Part shown: positions 1 through 6,488 of the stretch, piece after piece
Layout of the letters: each line of letters opens with the position of its first letter
Position numbering within the stretch: position 1 is the stretch's first letter
Assembly: GCA_029556045.1 (NCBI GenBank)
Contig: JAKQGS010000171.1
Span: 1-21,433 of the forward strand
Direction of reading: 5' to 3'
From: Pseudomonadota bacterium
Lineage (GTDB): Bacteria > Bdellovibrionota > Oligoflexia > Oligoflexales > Oligoflexaceae
DNA: 21,433 bases
Translations under genes and position numbers: made by a program
Notes under the pieces: generated by a model
The model's database searches: none
What the model saw: only the letters and a program-made list of their open reading frames with translations
Told to the model about the DNA's origin: nothing

Positions 1-734
1 AGGCCATCGATGCCGCCGAGGTCGATAAACGCACCGTAGTCAGTGATATTCTTGACGATACCTTTAAGCACCGCATTTTCGCGCAGGTTCTCAAGGGTTT
101 CCGTACGTAGTTTTTCACGATCCTGCTCAAGCAGGACGCGGCGGCTAAGGACGATATTGCCACGCTTTTTGTTAAATTTGATGATCTTGAAGCTCAACTT
201 GGTGTTGATCAGTTTGTCCAGGTTGCGCACCGGACGGAGATCAACCTGCGAGCCTGGCAAGAAGGCCTTGACGCCGATGTCGACGGACAGACCGCCCTTC
301 ACACGGGCCACAACCGTGCCTTCAACAATCTCATTGTTCTCATAGGCGTCGGAGATGCGATCCCAGGCCCGCAGCATTTCAGCTCGTTCACGGCTCAGCA
401 CCATTTCACCGTCGTTGTCTTCGAACGAATCGAGGTAAACTTCAACCTCATCGCCTTCCTTAACGGTGAACTCACCGGCAGGATTCATGAATTCGCTTTT
501 GGGAACTTCCCCTTCAGACTTGTGACCGATGTCGACGATGACACTGTCGTTGGTAAAACGAACGACGCGTCCTTTTACGATCGACCCTTCCTTGACTTCT
601 CCAGTGGTGGAGGTCTCAGATTTTTCGAGAAGGGCGGCAAATTCCTGGCTGGCATTATCATCGCCAAAACCTGTGTCTTCGTCTTCCCATTTGATTTTAC
701 CGATACCGGCCAACTTTTCTGATTGTAATTCCAT
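1..734 (-). CDS. rpsA: 30S ribosomal protein S1, N-terminal part (runs off the window)
   Basis: S1 is the multi-OB-fold ribosomal protein that binds mRNA and helps load it on the 30S subunit. 244 full codons are visible from the ATG at 732-734; the 3' part lies beyond base 1. An acidic N-terminal stretch (about residues 1-48) is followed by a first S1 domain (about 50-118), a second (about 135-200, with VKGGLSVDIGVKAFLPGSQ near 145-163) and the start of a third at about 221 (GIVKNITDYGAFIDLGGIDG). These sequences are typical of S1. The start is supported by AAGGAG at 747-752, 12 bases upstream, a rather long spacing. The gene is divergent from the DUF3108 gene. Its leader holds two hairpins (see separate entry). 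The family call is firm; only the missing 3' end is unknown. Confidence 0.97.
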   Translation of the reverse strand, partial: MELQSEKLAGIGKIKWEDEDTGFGDDNASQEFAALLEKSETSTTGEVKEGSIVKGRVVRFTNDSVIVDIGHKSEGEVPKSEFMNPAGEFTVKEGDEVEVYLDSFEDNDGEMVLSRERAEMLRAWDRISDAYENNEIVEGTVVARVKGGLSVDIGVKAFLPGSQVDLRPVRNLDKLINTKLSFKIIKFNKKRGNIVLSRRVLLEQDREKLRTETLENLRENAVLKGIVKNITDYGAFIDLGGIDG

Positions 735-916
735 AAACTTAGATAACTCCTTGAGGGTTCGCCAACCGAACCAGCACTATGCCTGTCAATCAGGCAAAAT
801 ACCTTTTCAGAGGCAAAATCGTTACCATGAGGGTCTATAAATGTCAATGAATCCCATGGTAGAATAAACCGGTGGCCTCGTGGTCCAGACTGGTTGAATA
901 GCAGAGGAAAAAGGTC
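735..916 (-). promoter_or_regulatory. rpsA leader with two hairpins, in a divergent intergenic region
   Basis: This gap separates rpsA (minus) from the DUF3108 gene (plus) and must hold the promoters of both. Reading toward rpsA it contains a hairpin with 5-bp arms at 781-795 (GCCTG/CAGGC, loop 5) and another with 6-bp arms at 756-772 (GGTTCG/CGAACC, loop 5). The second ends only three bases before the AAGGAG ribosome-binding site. A TTGACA hexamer on the minus strand (842-847) is a candidate -35, but the hexamer 17 bases on is a poor -10. A TAGAAT at 860-865 could be a -10 for the plus-strand gene, without a good -35. In Escherichia coli rpsA is autoregulated through a hairpin-rich leader; a similar role here is an inference. 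Confidence 0.4.
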
Positions 917-1855
917 ATGGAATCAGGAATAGTGCACCGTATGCGACCCCGTCCGCATTTCATGGGACCGATGGTCTTTGGGGGCGTCGTTGCCGGGATG
1001 CTGGCTGGGGCGAGTCCCCTCAGGGCCGAAGAGGGATTCAAGTGTCCTCCAGCACCGGCGACAGGCGTCACCCTGTCGCGGTCTTCCGTTTATGCGGATG
1101 TTCCTTTTAAGCCCGGTGAGAACGCCAAATACGAGCTTAAATATGGGCTCCTCAAGGTCCTGGTGGGCTATGGCTCTCTGATCGTCAAGCCCCCCGTTAT
1201 GAACGAGGTGGCGACTCATACCAAAAATGGCAAACCCGTGCGGGAAAAAGTCTGGCACCGTGTCTTTCATGCGGATGCCTATACCGGCGACTGGTACAAG
1301 ATGATCTTTATGGGGCACGACAAAATAGAAGCTTTATCAAGACCTTGGGACTTTGGGGTCAGCAACTTTTACATGAGCCAGGACGAGGAAAAACCCTTTG
1401 TCCGTCGGTATCGCACGGAAAAGTGGCTGGATTTTGACCATGTGGGCTGCAAGGTGAATACGCGCGAGAAAGATCACTTGAAGCCACATAAGAGCAAAGA
1501 TGGCGCTTTCGATCTGCATCCGGCGTCCCTGGACGTGCTGGGTGCTCTGTACAAGCTACGGACCTACGACTATCGGATCGGACGCTCCGTCAGTTTTCCG
1601 GTTTATAGCTCGGAAAAAAACTGGATTTTGGAGGCCTCTGCTGTGCGGGAGGAAAGTGTGGAGGTCAGTGCCGGTAAGTTTGACGCTATCGTCCTCAAGT
1701 TAAAAACTTTTATTGGCAAGGAGTTGCAGCAAAAGGGGGACCTGTATGTGTGGCTGGCCCACAAGCACCCCAATCGTCCGGTGGTGAAGATTGAAGGCAA
1801 AGTGACGTTTGGCAACGTCTATTTACTGCTACATGAATTCAAACCCGGAACTTAG
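917..1855 (+). CDS. Secreted DUF3108 domain-containing protein
   Basis: A 312-residue predicted periplasmic protein of the DUF3108 family, whose biochemical role is not known. An N-terminal signal peptide is visible: basic residues (MRPRPHFM), a hydrophobic run at about 17-31 and a likely cleavage site after ALA37 (SPLRA-EEG). The mature part has the family pattern: an early GENAKYELKYG (about 67-77), a central body, and near the C-terminus VSAGKFDAIVLKLKT, then a DLYVWLAH-type strand and a final G-V-YLLLHEF strand. The ATG at 917 has GAGG/AAAGG upstream at good spacing; a start eight codons later would still leave a signal peptide. The TAG stop at 1853-1855 lies inside the left arm of the palindromic element 1852-1978, so the last residues may have been changed by that element. 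Convergent with dnaJ. Confidence 0.85.
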   Translation: MESGIVHRMRPRPHFMGPMVFGGVVAGMLAGASPLRAEEGFKCPPAPATGVTLSRSSVYADVPFKPGENAKYELKYGLLKVLVGYGSLIVKPPVMNEVATHTKNGKPVREKVWHRVFHADAYTGDWYKMIFMGHDKIEALSRPWDFGVSNFYMSQDEEKPFVRRYRTEKWLDFDHVGCKVNTREKDHLKPHKSKDGAFDLHPASLDVLGALYKLRTYDYRIGRSVSFPVYSSEKNWILEASAVREESVEVSAGKFDAIVLKLKTFIGKELQQKGDLYVWLAHKHPNRPVVKIEGKVTFGNVYLLLHEFKPGT

Positions 1856-1978
1856 AACTCATTTTTAAACCCCATCTGCGTTGTTGTCTTCGTCGTGACG
1901 GTGCTCATTGACCAAGGCGTCAACTCCGCGCCGTCACTCATCGACGCCTAGCATCTGAGGTTTACAAATGAGTTCTAA
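1852..1978. repeat. 127-bp imperfect palindrome between convergent genes (MITE/REP-like or bidirectional terminator)
   Basis: The ends are perfect 13-bp inverted repeats, TTAGAACTCATTT at 1852-1864 and its complement at 1966-1978. The first 28 bases of the two arms match at 24 positions. Further in, GTGACGG (1895-1901) pairs with CCGTCAC (1931-1937) and TTGAC (1908-1912) with GTCAA (1919-1923). The whole unit can therefore fold into one long imperfect hairpin. The left terminus overlaps the DUF3108 stop codon; the right terminus lies about 30 bases from the dnaJ stop. No target-site duplication is obvious. The defined termini and length suggest a small non-autonomous mobile or REP-like element; a role as a two-way terminator is also possible. 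No second copy was seen in this window. Confidence 0.6.
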
Positions 1979-2007
1979 AATGGCGGGCTGGTGGTGCTAT
2001 CAAACTT

Positions 2008-2907
2008 TTAAAGTCCCGCTTCCTGCAGGGTCTCGATGGCATGTTTCTGCTGGGATGACAGTTTGTCCGGCACAATGAGGTCCACCACCACAAAAAAGTC
2101 TCCACGTTGGCCGGACCGGCCCTGAACGGGGAATCCCAAACCCTTGAGGCGGATTTTGGTGCCGGCGCGGACACCGGCGGGGATTTTAATTTTTTTCGAG
2201 CCTTCCGGGGTGGTGATCTCACGGCTGGCTCCCAGGATCGCTTCCGAAATTTTCAGCTCCAATTTGGCTTCAATGTCATCCTCCACCCGTTTGTACTCCG
2301 GATGATCCGCTACTTGAATCAAAACGTAAAGGTCACCTGCTTCTCCCCCCATACGGGAGGGGGCACCGCGGCCTGGTACCCGAAGCTTGGCACCACTGCG
2401 AATGCCGGCGGGTATTTTGACGCTGAGGCTTCGCTGAGTGCCGTCGTTGAGGGAAAAATTGATGGTGCGCTCGCCCCCGGTATAAGCTTCCATGAATCCC
2501 ACAGGGAGCGGGTACTCCACGTCGGATCCGCGGGGTGGGGCTTGTCGAAATCCCCCACCGTGCCCGCCAAAACCGCGACCCCCACCCCCAAAGATGTTGG
2601 AAAAAATGTCGTGGCCCCCCAGACCAAACTCCTCAAATATGGAGGAAAAGTCGGTGCCACGGAAAATGTCCTCGCTGCTGTACTGCTGGTGAAACTTCTG
2701 GTCCCCAAACATATCGTATTGCTTGCGTTTCTGGGGGTCGGATAAAACCGCGTAGGCCTCATTGAGTTGCTTAAACTTTTCTTCTGCTTCTTTGTTATTG
2801 GGGTTGCGGTCGGGGTGGTACTGCATGGCCATTTTGCGAAAGGCTTTTTTGATCTCAGCCTCCGTGGCTGTTTTGCTCACACCTAACATATCGTAATAAT
2901 TGGCCAC
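2008..2907 (-). CDS. CbpA-type DnaJ co-chaperone (J domain plus DnaJ C-terminal domains, no zinc finger)
   Basis: A Hsp40 co-chaperone that would stimulate DnaK ATPase activity and deliver clients in the cytoplasm. From the GTG at 2907 the protein has 299 residues. The J domain spans about 3-66 with the HPD motif at 31-33 and the YDMFGDQKF junction. A Gly/Phe-rich linker follows ([13 protein letters not shown]), then two C-terminal beta domains ([19 protein letters not shown] and later [19 protein letters not shown]). The four CXXCXGXG zinc-binding repeats of classical DnaJ are absent, so this is the type II (CbpA/DnaJ-B) form of normal length. The GTG start is chosen because the J domain begins at once and GAGGGG lies eight bases upstream. 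An in-frame GTG at 2940 with GGGAG upstream would add 11 residues. Divergent from the pilin-like gene. Confidence 0.93.
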   Translation of the reverse strand: MANYYDMLGVSKTATEAEIKKAFRKMAMQYHPDRNPNNKEAEEKFKQLNEAYAVLSDPQKRKQYDMFGDQKFHQQYSSEDIFRGTDFSSIFEEFGLGGHDIFSNIFGGGGRGFGGHGGGFRQAPPRGSDVEYPLPVGFMEAYTGGERTINFSLNDGTQRSLSVKIPAGIRSGAKLRVPGRGAPSRMGGEAGDLYVLIQVADHPEYKRVEDDIEAKLELKISEAILGASREITTPEGSKKIKIPAGVRAGTKIRLKGLGFPVQGRSGQRGDFFVVVDLIVPDKLSSQQKHAIETLQEAGL

Positions 2908-3036
2908 GGTGATCCCCTCTGCCGATCGGTTTTCAGTCACTAAAATAGGTCTCCCAACGGTTCTGTCAAGGGCCGTGATCAGGGTGAAAATATGATAGTA
3001 TTTTTATACGGTTATATTTCGCGGGAGCGGGAGTCC

Positions 3037-3522
3037 ATGGAGCGATGGAAAAAACTGGTGGTGGTGGGTGTCTTGCTGGCGTTGGCGGGACTTTTTTATC
3101 CCCTCTATCGGTACTTTTATATCAACGGGTTGCGGGCGGAGGCCCGGGTGATGCTGACCTATCTGTTCACCCTGGAACAGGTCTATCGAACCGATGCCGG
3201 GCATTATGCCTATTTTGCGGAACCCTATGGTGCCAATCGCCAGGGACAATCGTCCTGTCAACAGCCGGAGGGAGCCAAAACCCTGGGATTTTATCTGCGG
3301 TGGTGCCATGAAAAAGAAGCGGGGCGGGAGCCGGTGCTTTATGCCTACCGGGTTGATCCAAAGCCGGATCAACCGGACGGGTATACGGCCCAGGCGGAGT
3401 CCGGTACCGATGAGACCGGGGCAAGCTTTATCTGCTTTGGAGAAGGGGAGCGTGACGTCTGGCGCATCGACGAAAAGAAAAATCTAGTCCACACACAGGC
3501 TTGCACCAATTCTGGTCCCTAA
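3037..3522 (+). CDS. Small membrane-anchored protein with pilin-like region after the N-terminal helix
   Basis: 161 residues from the ATG at 3037, which has a strong GGGAG just upstream; an earlier in-frame start at 2992 has no comparable site. Residues 1-6 are basic and polar and about 7-27 form one transmembrane helix (LVVVGVLLALAGLFYPLY). Immediately after comes RAEARVMLTYLFTLEQVY, followed by RTDAGHYAYF. This resembles the start of type IV pilin or pseudopilin globular domains, where an EAK/AR-x-L pattern precedes an aromatic-rich strand. No prepilin peptidase site (G before F/M and E5) is visible, so it is not a canonical pilin. The rest has four cysteines, which could form disulfides in the periplasm. 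The gene is followed after 79 bases by ctaA on the same strand. Function unknown. Confidence 0.7.
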   Translation: MERWKKLVVVGVLLALAGLFYPLYRYFYINGLRAEARVMLTYLFTLEQVYRTDAGHYAYFAEPYGANRQGQSSCQQPEGAKTLGFYLRWCHEKEAGREPVLYAYRVDPKPDQPDGYTAQAESGTDETGASFICFGEGERDVWRIDEKKNLVHTQACTNSGP

Positions 3523-3571
3523 GAATCCCGTTTTCACGATAGACATAGCCGGATCTTAAGGTTAGTAGAAG

Positions 3572-3591
3572 CCATCGTGCAATCGATGGAG
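3572..3591 (+). promoter_or_regulatory. Hairpin overlapping the ctaA ribosome-binding site
   Basis: CCATCG (3572-3577) and CGATGG (3584-3589) are perfect 6-bp arms around a six-base loop. The last two G bases of the right arm are the first two of the GGAG at 3588-3591, ten bases before the ctaA ATG. Folding would partly hide the ribosome-binding site. A regulatory effect is an inference. Confidence 0.35.
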
Positions 3592-3601
3592 ACAGAGATC
3601 C

Positions 3602-4636
3602 ATGCATCAAGCTTTTCCCCTCGTCATTCGTCCTGTGAAAATTTGGTTATACGGAGTGGTGGCCATGATCCTGCTGATGGTGGCGGTCGGGGGGCTGACC
3701 CGCCTCACGGAGTCCGGACTTTCCATCGTGGAGTGGCGCCCCATCACCGGCACCCTGCCACCCCTGTCGCAGGAGGCCTGGCTGCAGGAGTTTGCCAAAT
3801 ACCAGGGGTCGCCTCAGTTTCAAAAGATCAATCACCAGATGTCCCTCGATGAATTCAAAACGATTTTCTGGTGGGAGTACTTTCATCGCCTCCTGGGTCG
3901 GATGATCGGATTGGTTTATGCGATACCATTTTTGATTTTTTTTCTGTCCCGTCGACTCACCCCCCATCTCACCCGCCATCTCTTCATGGCTCTGGTTCTG
4001 GGAGGGCTGCAGGGGGCCCTGGGCTGGTATATGGTCAAAAGTGGATTGGTGGATATGCCGCGTGTCAGTCACTACCGCCTGGCGGCACATCTGGGATTGG
4101 CCCTGTTTTTGATGTGTTACCTCTACTGGGTGGCGGTGGATATCGGTCGTCATGTGCGGACTGGATTTACCCAGCCGTCTCTGCGTACCCTGAGTCAATG
4201 GACATTGGTCCTGGTATCCGTGCAGATCGGATTCGGGGCCCTGACCGCAGGACTCAGGGCCGGATTGTTATACAACACCTTTCCTCTGATGCATGGTTAC
4301 CTGCTGCCACCGGGATGGAATCAGATCAATCCCACGTGGTTGAATTTTTTTGAAAACCCCGTCACCGTGCAGCTGATTCATCGCACCCTGGGGTGGGGTG
4401 TTTTGTTGCTGACCACCCTCTTGTGGGTGCAAGCCTGGCGCTGGAATACCGTCGGACGGTTTCGGCGTGGCACTCATATCCTGTGGGGGGCGGTGCTGGC
4501 GCAATTCGCGCTGGGTGTGGCCACCCTCGTGTTGCAGGTTCCCATTGCTCTGGCCTCCCTCCACCAAATCGGCGCGTGTGTGGTACTATTGGCAGCGGTT
4601 TATACGGTGCATGCAGCCAAAAGAGGGACGATTTAA
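3602..4636 (+). CDS. ctaA: Haem A synthase (COX15/CtaA family)
   Basis: Haem A synthase is an inner-membrane enzyme that oxidises the C8 methyl group of haem O to a formyl group, giving haem A for aa3-type cytochrome oxidases. The 344-residue protein has about eight hydrophobic helices and the proteobacterial COX15 layout. The histidines expected to ligate haem fall in the conserved contexts EYFHR (H95, with E92), RLAAHL (H163), LIHRTLGW (H260) and LHQIGA (H321). The N-terminal VGGLTRLTESGLSIVEWRPITG stretch is also a family hallmark (about residues 29-50). The ATG at 3602 is preceded by GGAG. The TAA stop overlaps by one base the ATG of the following reductase, so the two are probably co-translated. 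The gene implies an aerobic organism with a haem-A oxidase. Confidence 0.95.
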   Translation: MHQAFPLVIRPVKIWLYGVVAMILLMVAVGGLTRLTESGLSIVEWRPITGTLPPLSQEAWLQEFAKYQGSPQFQKINHQMSLDEFKTIFWWEYFHRLLGRMIGLVYAIPFLIFFLSRRLTPHLTRHLFMALVLGGLQGALGWYMVKSGLVDMPRVSHYRLAAHLGLALFLMCYLYWVAVDIGRHVRTGFTQPSLRTLSQWTLVLVSVQIGFGALTAGLRAGLLYNTFPLMHGYLLPPGWNQINPTWLNFFENPVTVQLIHRTLGWGVLLLTTLLWVQAWRWNTVGRFRRGTHILWGAVLAQFALGVATLVLQVPIALASLHQIGACVVLLAAVYTVHAAKRGTI

Positions 4637-5622
4637 TGGATTCATTCAACGCTTATCGTGTTTTTGAAGAGGGTGGCCGGGTTTCAGGCCGATTGGTTTC
4701 CCTTCGTCTTGATGAGCTGGATGCGGGTGAGGTGGTGATCCAAAGCGCCTATTCCAGTGTGAACTTTAAAGACGCCCTGGGGGCAACCGGTCGCGGTAAA
4801 ATTCTGAAACGTTTTCCCATGAACGGCGGTATCGATGTTTCCGGCCGGGTGTTGGCCAGCGCATCCCCCCGCTTCAAACCGGGCGATGAGGTGATAGTGA
4901 CCGGCTGTGGGCTCGGCGAAAATCACGATGGGGGTTACTCCGAAGTGGTGCGGGTACCTGCTGATTGGGTGGTACCCCTCCCCTCTGGTTTGACGCTGGA
5001 GGAGGCGATGATTTTTGGTACCGCCGGGTTTACCGCCGCCCTGTGCGTGCATCGCCTGCAGGTGAACGATCAAACCCCCGGCAAAGGACCGATTGTTGTC
5101 ACCGGCGCCAGCGGTGGCGTGGGTTCCATGGCAGTCAGTATGTTGGCGTCGCAGGGATTTGAAGTGATTGCTGTCACAGGCAAAGCGGAACAGCATGGTT
5201 TTTTGCGAGAGCTGGGAGCCGCGCAGGTTTGTGGTGTGGAGGATTTGAAGCTTGGGCACAGACCCTTGGAATCCGCCCGTTTTGGTGGGGCCATCGATAA
5301 TGTCGGTGGAGAAGTCCTCGCCGGTTTGATTCCCGCCATCAACCTCTGGGGCAACGTGGCTTCAGTAGGGCTGGCGAGCAGCCCGCAACTCAGCACCACC
5401 GTGATGCCGTTTATTCTGCGTGGCGTAAGTATTCTGGGGATCAGCTCCACCAATGCGCCGATGCCTCTACGGCAAAAATTGTGGCAGCGCATGGCCAGCG
5501 ATCTAAAGCCTAAGTCCCTGCATAAGATTCACACCGGCACCACGTCATTAAATGAAATTGCTGACGTGTTTGCAGCGATGCTGGAACGGAAGACGATCGG
5601 ACGGACCATCGTCAAGTTTTAG
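4636..5622 (+). CDS. YhdH/AcuI-family NADPH-dependent acrylyl-CoA reductase (zinc-independent MDR quinone oxidoreductase)
   Basis: A 328-residue medium-chain dehydrogenase/reductase. Members of the YhdH/YhfP/AcuI branch reduce acrylyl-CoA to propionyl-CoA with NADPH; the exact substrate here is not provable from sequence. Visible marks are SVNFKDALGATGRGKI (about 41-56), the GIDVSGRV strand (65-72), FKPGDEVIVTG (80-90), the HDGGYSE segment (98-103) and the nucleotide-binding TGASGGVG (156-163). The C-terminus ends ERKTIGRTIVKF, as in this family. The length matches E. coli YhdH (324). The start is the ATG that overlaps the ctaA stop by one base, with GAGGGA upstream. The open frame extends further upstream, but that part is only antisense to membrane-protein coding. 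Coupling to ctaA suggests shared expression rather than a shared pathway. Confidence 0.9.
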   Translation: MDSFNAYRVFEEGGRVSGRLVSLRLDELDAGEVVIQSAYSSVNFKDALGATGRGKILKRFPMNGGIDVSGRVLASASPRFKPGDEVIVTGCGLGENHDGGYSEVVRVPADWVVPLPSGLTLEEAMIFGTAGFTAALCVHRLQVNDQTPGKGPIVVTGASGGVGSMAVSMLASQGFEVIAVTGKAEQHGFLRELGAAQVCGVEDLKLGHRPLESARFGGAIDNVGGEVLAGLIPAINLWGNVASVGLASSPQLSTTVMPFILRGVSILGISSTNAPMPLRQKLWQRMASDLKPKSLHKIHTGTTSLNEIADVFAAMLERKTIGRTIVKF

Positions 5623-5715
5623 ATGATCGTTTGAATCATTTGGCATCTCAGGGGTTTTCTTTTTACGAATTCCGGCTATTCGGAGGGGAACGATTGAGAG
5701 GGGGGCTAGGGCTTG

Positions 5716-6156
5716 GTGACATCAAATCTTGAAGATCTTCTCCATGAGCAGTGTCGTAAGGTTGAAAAATCGTTACTCGGCTTTGAATCATCATGGGGGA
5801 GGCTTCCCCCGATGAAAAAGTCTGTCGATGAGTACACTGATGAAGAGCTTGGCGCGTATGATGAGTTCATGAGTCGGTTTGCCCGCGTCACCGATATTTT
5901 TCTTTCCCAATGGCTTCGCACCATGCTCCGGAAGCAGGATCCTGCTTTCCGGGGGACATTCCTGGATTCGCTGAATGCCGCGGAAAAGTTCGGCATCATC
6001 GACAGCGCTGAAGAGTGGTATAAAATTCGTGAGCTTCGCAATCGTCAGGCCCATGAATATGAGGAGGACGATCTCCTGGGGCTTTATCAGGAAGTGCTCA
6101 AGCAGGTGGAGCGCGTCCGCACAATCCAGCGGGTCATTCATCATGCGGCTCCGTGA
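5716..6156 (+). CDS. hepT: HEPN toxin of a HepT/MntA-type toxin-antitoxin pair
   Basis: A helical HEPN-fold protein of about 146 residues. The core motif is R-N-R-Q-A-H followed by E-Y, near residues 108-115: an RX4HXY motif. In characterised HepT toxins the R and H form the RNase site, and the partner nucleotidyltransferase blocks activity by adenylylating the Tyr. The N-terminal half, with a conserved acidic segment (SVDEYTDEELGAYDEF), resembles HEPN proteins that accompany nucleotidyltransferases. The start is either GTG 5716 or TTG 5713; both lie downstream of a GAGAGGGGGG run. The 3' end overlaps the next gene by 14 bases, as is usual in these cassettes. Alternative reading: an HI0074-like nucleotidyltransferase partner without toxicity. 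Confidence 0.8.
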   Translation: MTSNLEDLLHEQCRKVEKSLLGFESSWGRLPPMKKSVDEYTDEELGAYDEFMSRFARVTDIFLSQWLRTMLRKQDPAFRGTFLDSLNAAEKFGIIDSAEEWYKIRELRNRQAHEYEEDDLLGLYQEVLKQVERVRTIQRVIHHAAP

Positions 6157-6460
6157 GGAAGTCAAACAGGCCATCATTTCCGTGGTAGAATCCCAGTTGG
6201 GATCGTATCCGGGTGAACTCAGGCTCTATGGCAGTCGGGTCAATGACACCCTGAAGGGTGGCGATATTGATCTTGTATTTATACTGGAAGCTCCCCAGCA
6301 AAGAGCTCAGATACCTATTCAGGCATACATTATTGCTGCCGAGATCAAGAAAAAGATCGGTGATCAAAAAATCGATTTTTCCCTCATCGATTATCCGATG
6401 AAAGCCGATCCATTCTGGTCTCAGGCATTGATGCAGTCAGTGGTATTGCATCAACATTAG
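6143..6460 (+). CDS. mntA: MNT-type minimal nucleotidyltransferase (MntA-like antitoxin)
   Basis: 105 residues, the normal size of a minimal nucleotidyltransferase. The catalytic signature is LYGSRVNDTLKGGDIDLVF, a GSX9DXD motif, with a third acidic strand residue in KIDFSLID. All three metal-binding acids are therefore present, so the protein should be active. Characterised MntA antitoxins transfer AMP from ATP to the Tyr in the HepT HXY motif; the target here would be the HEPN protein just upstream. The ATG at 6143 lies inside the end of the HEPN gene, so translation is coupled. A longer open frame upstream overlaps the HEPN coding region and is not needed. The gene is convergent with pepN, with 28 bases between the stops. 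Confidence 0.82.
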   Translation: MRLREEVKQAIISVVESQLGSYPGELRLYGSRVNDTLKGGDIDLVFILEAPQQRAQIPIQAYIIAAEIKKKIGDQKIDFSLIDYPMKADPFWSQALMQSVVLHQH

Positions 6461-6488
6461 ATATGACTTCTAAAAGGTCGGAGGCAGT

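Noticed and set aside
1852..1978. Integron attC site
   Set aside because: The ends lack the GTTRRRY/RYYYAAC core sites and no integrase is nearby.
2107..2745. 212-codon plus-strand frame
   Set aside because: Antisense to the dnaJ-type gene, produced by its Gly-rich region.
3647..4198. 183-codon minus-strand frame
   Set aside because: Antisense to ctaA; composition is the shadow of membrane-protein codons.
4393..4635. N-terminal extension of the YhdH-like frame
   Set aside because: It overlaps ctaA in another frame, and the homology begins exactly at the ATG 4636.
5640..5669. Possible promoter for the HEPN gene (TTGGCA then TACGAA at 18 bases)
   Set aside because: The -35 is good, but the -10 matches the consensus at only three positions; not strong enough to list.
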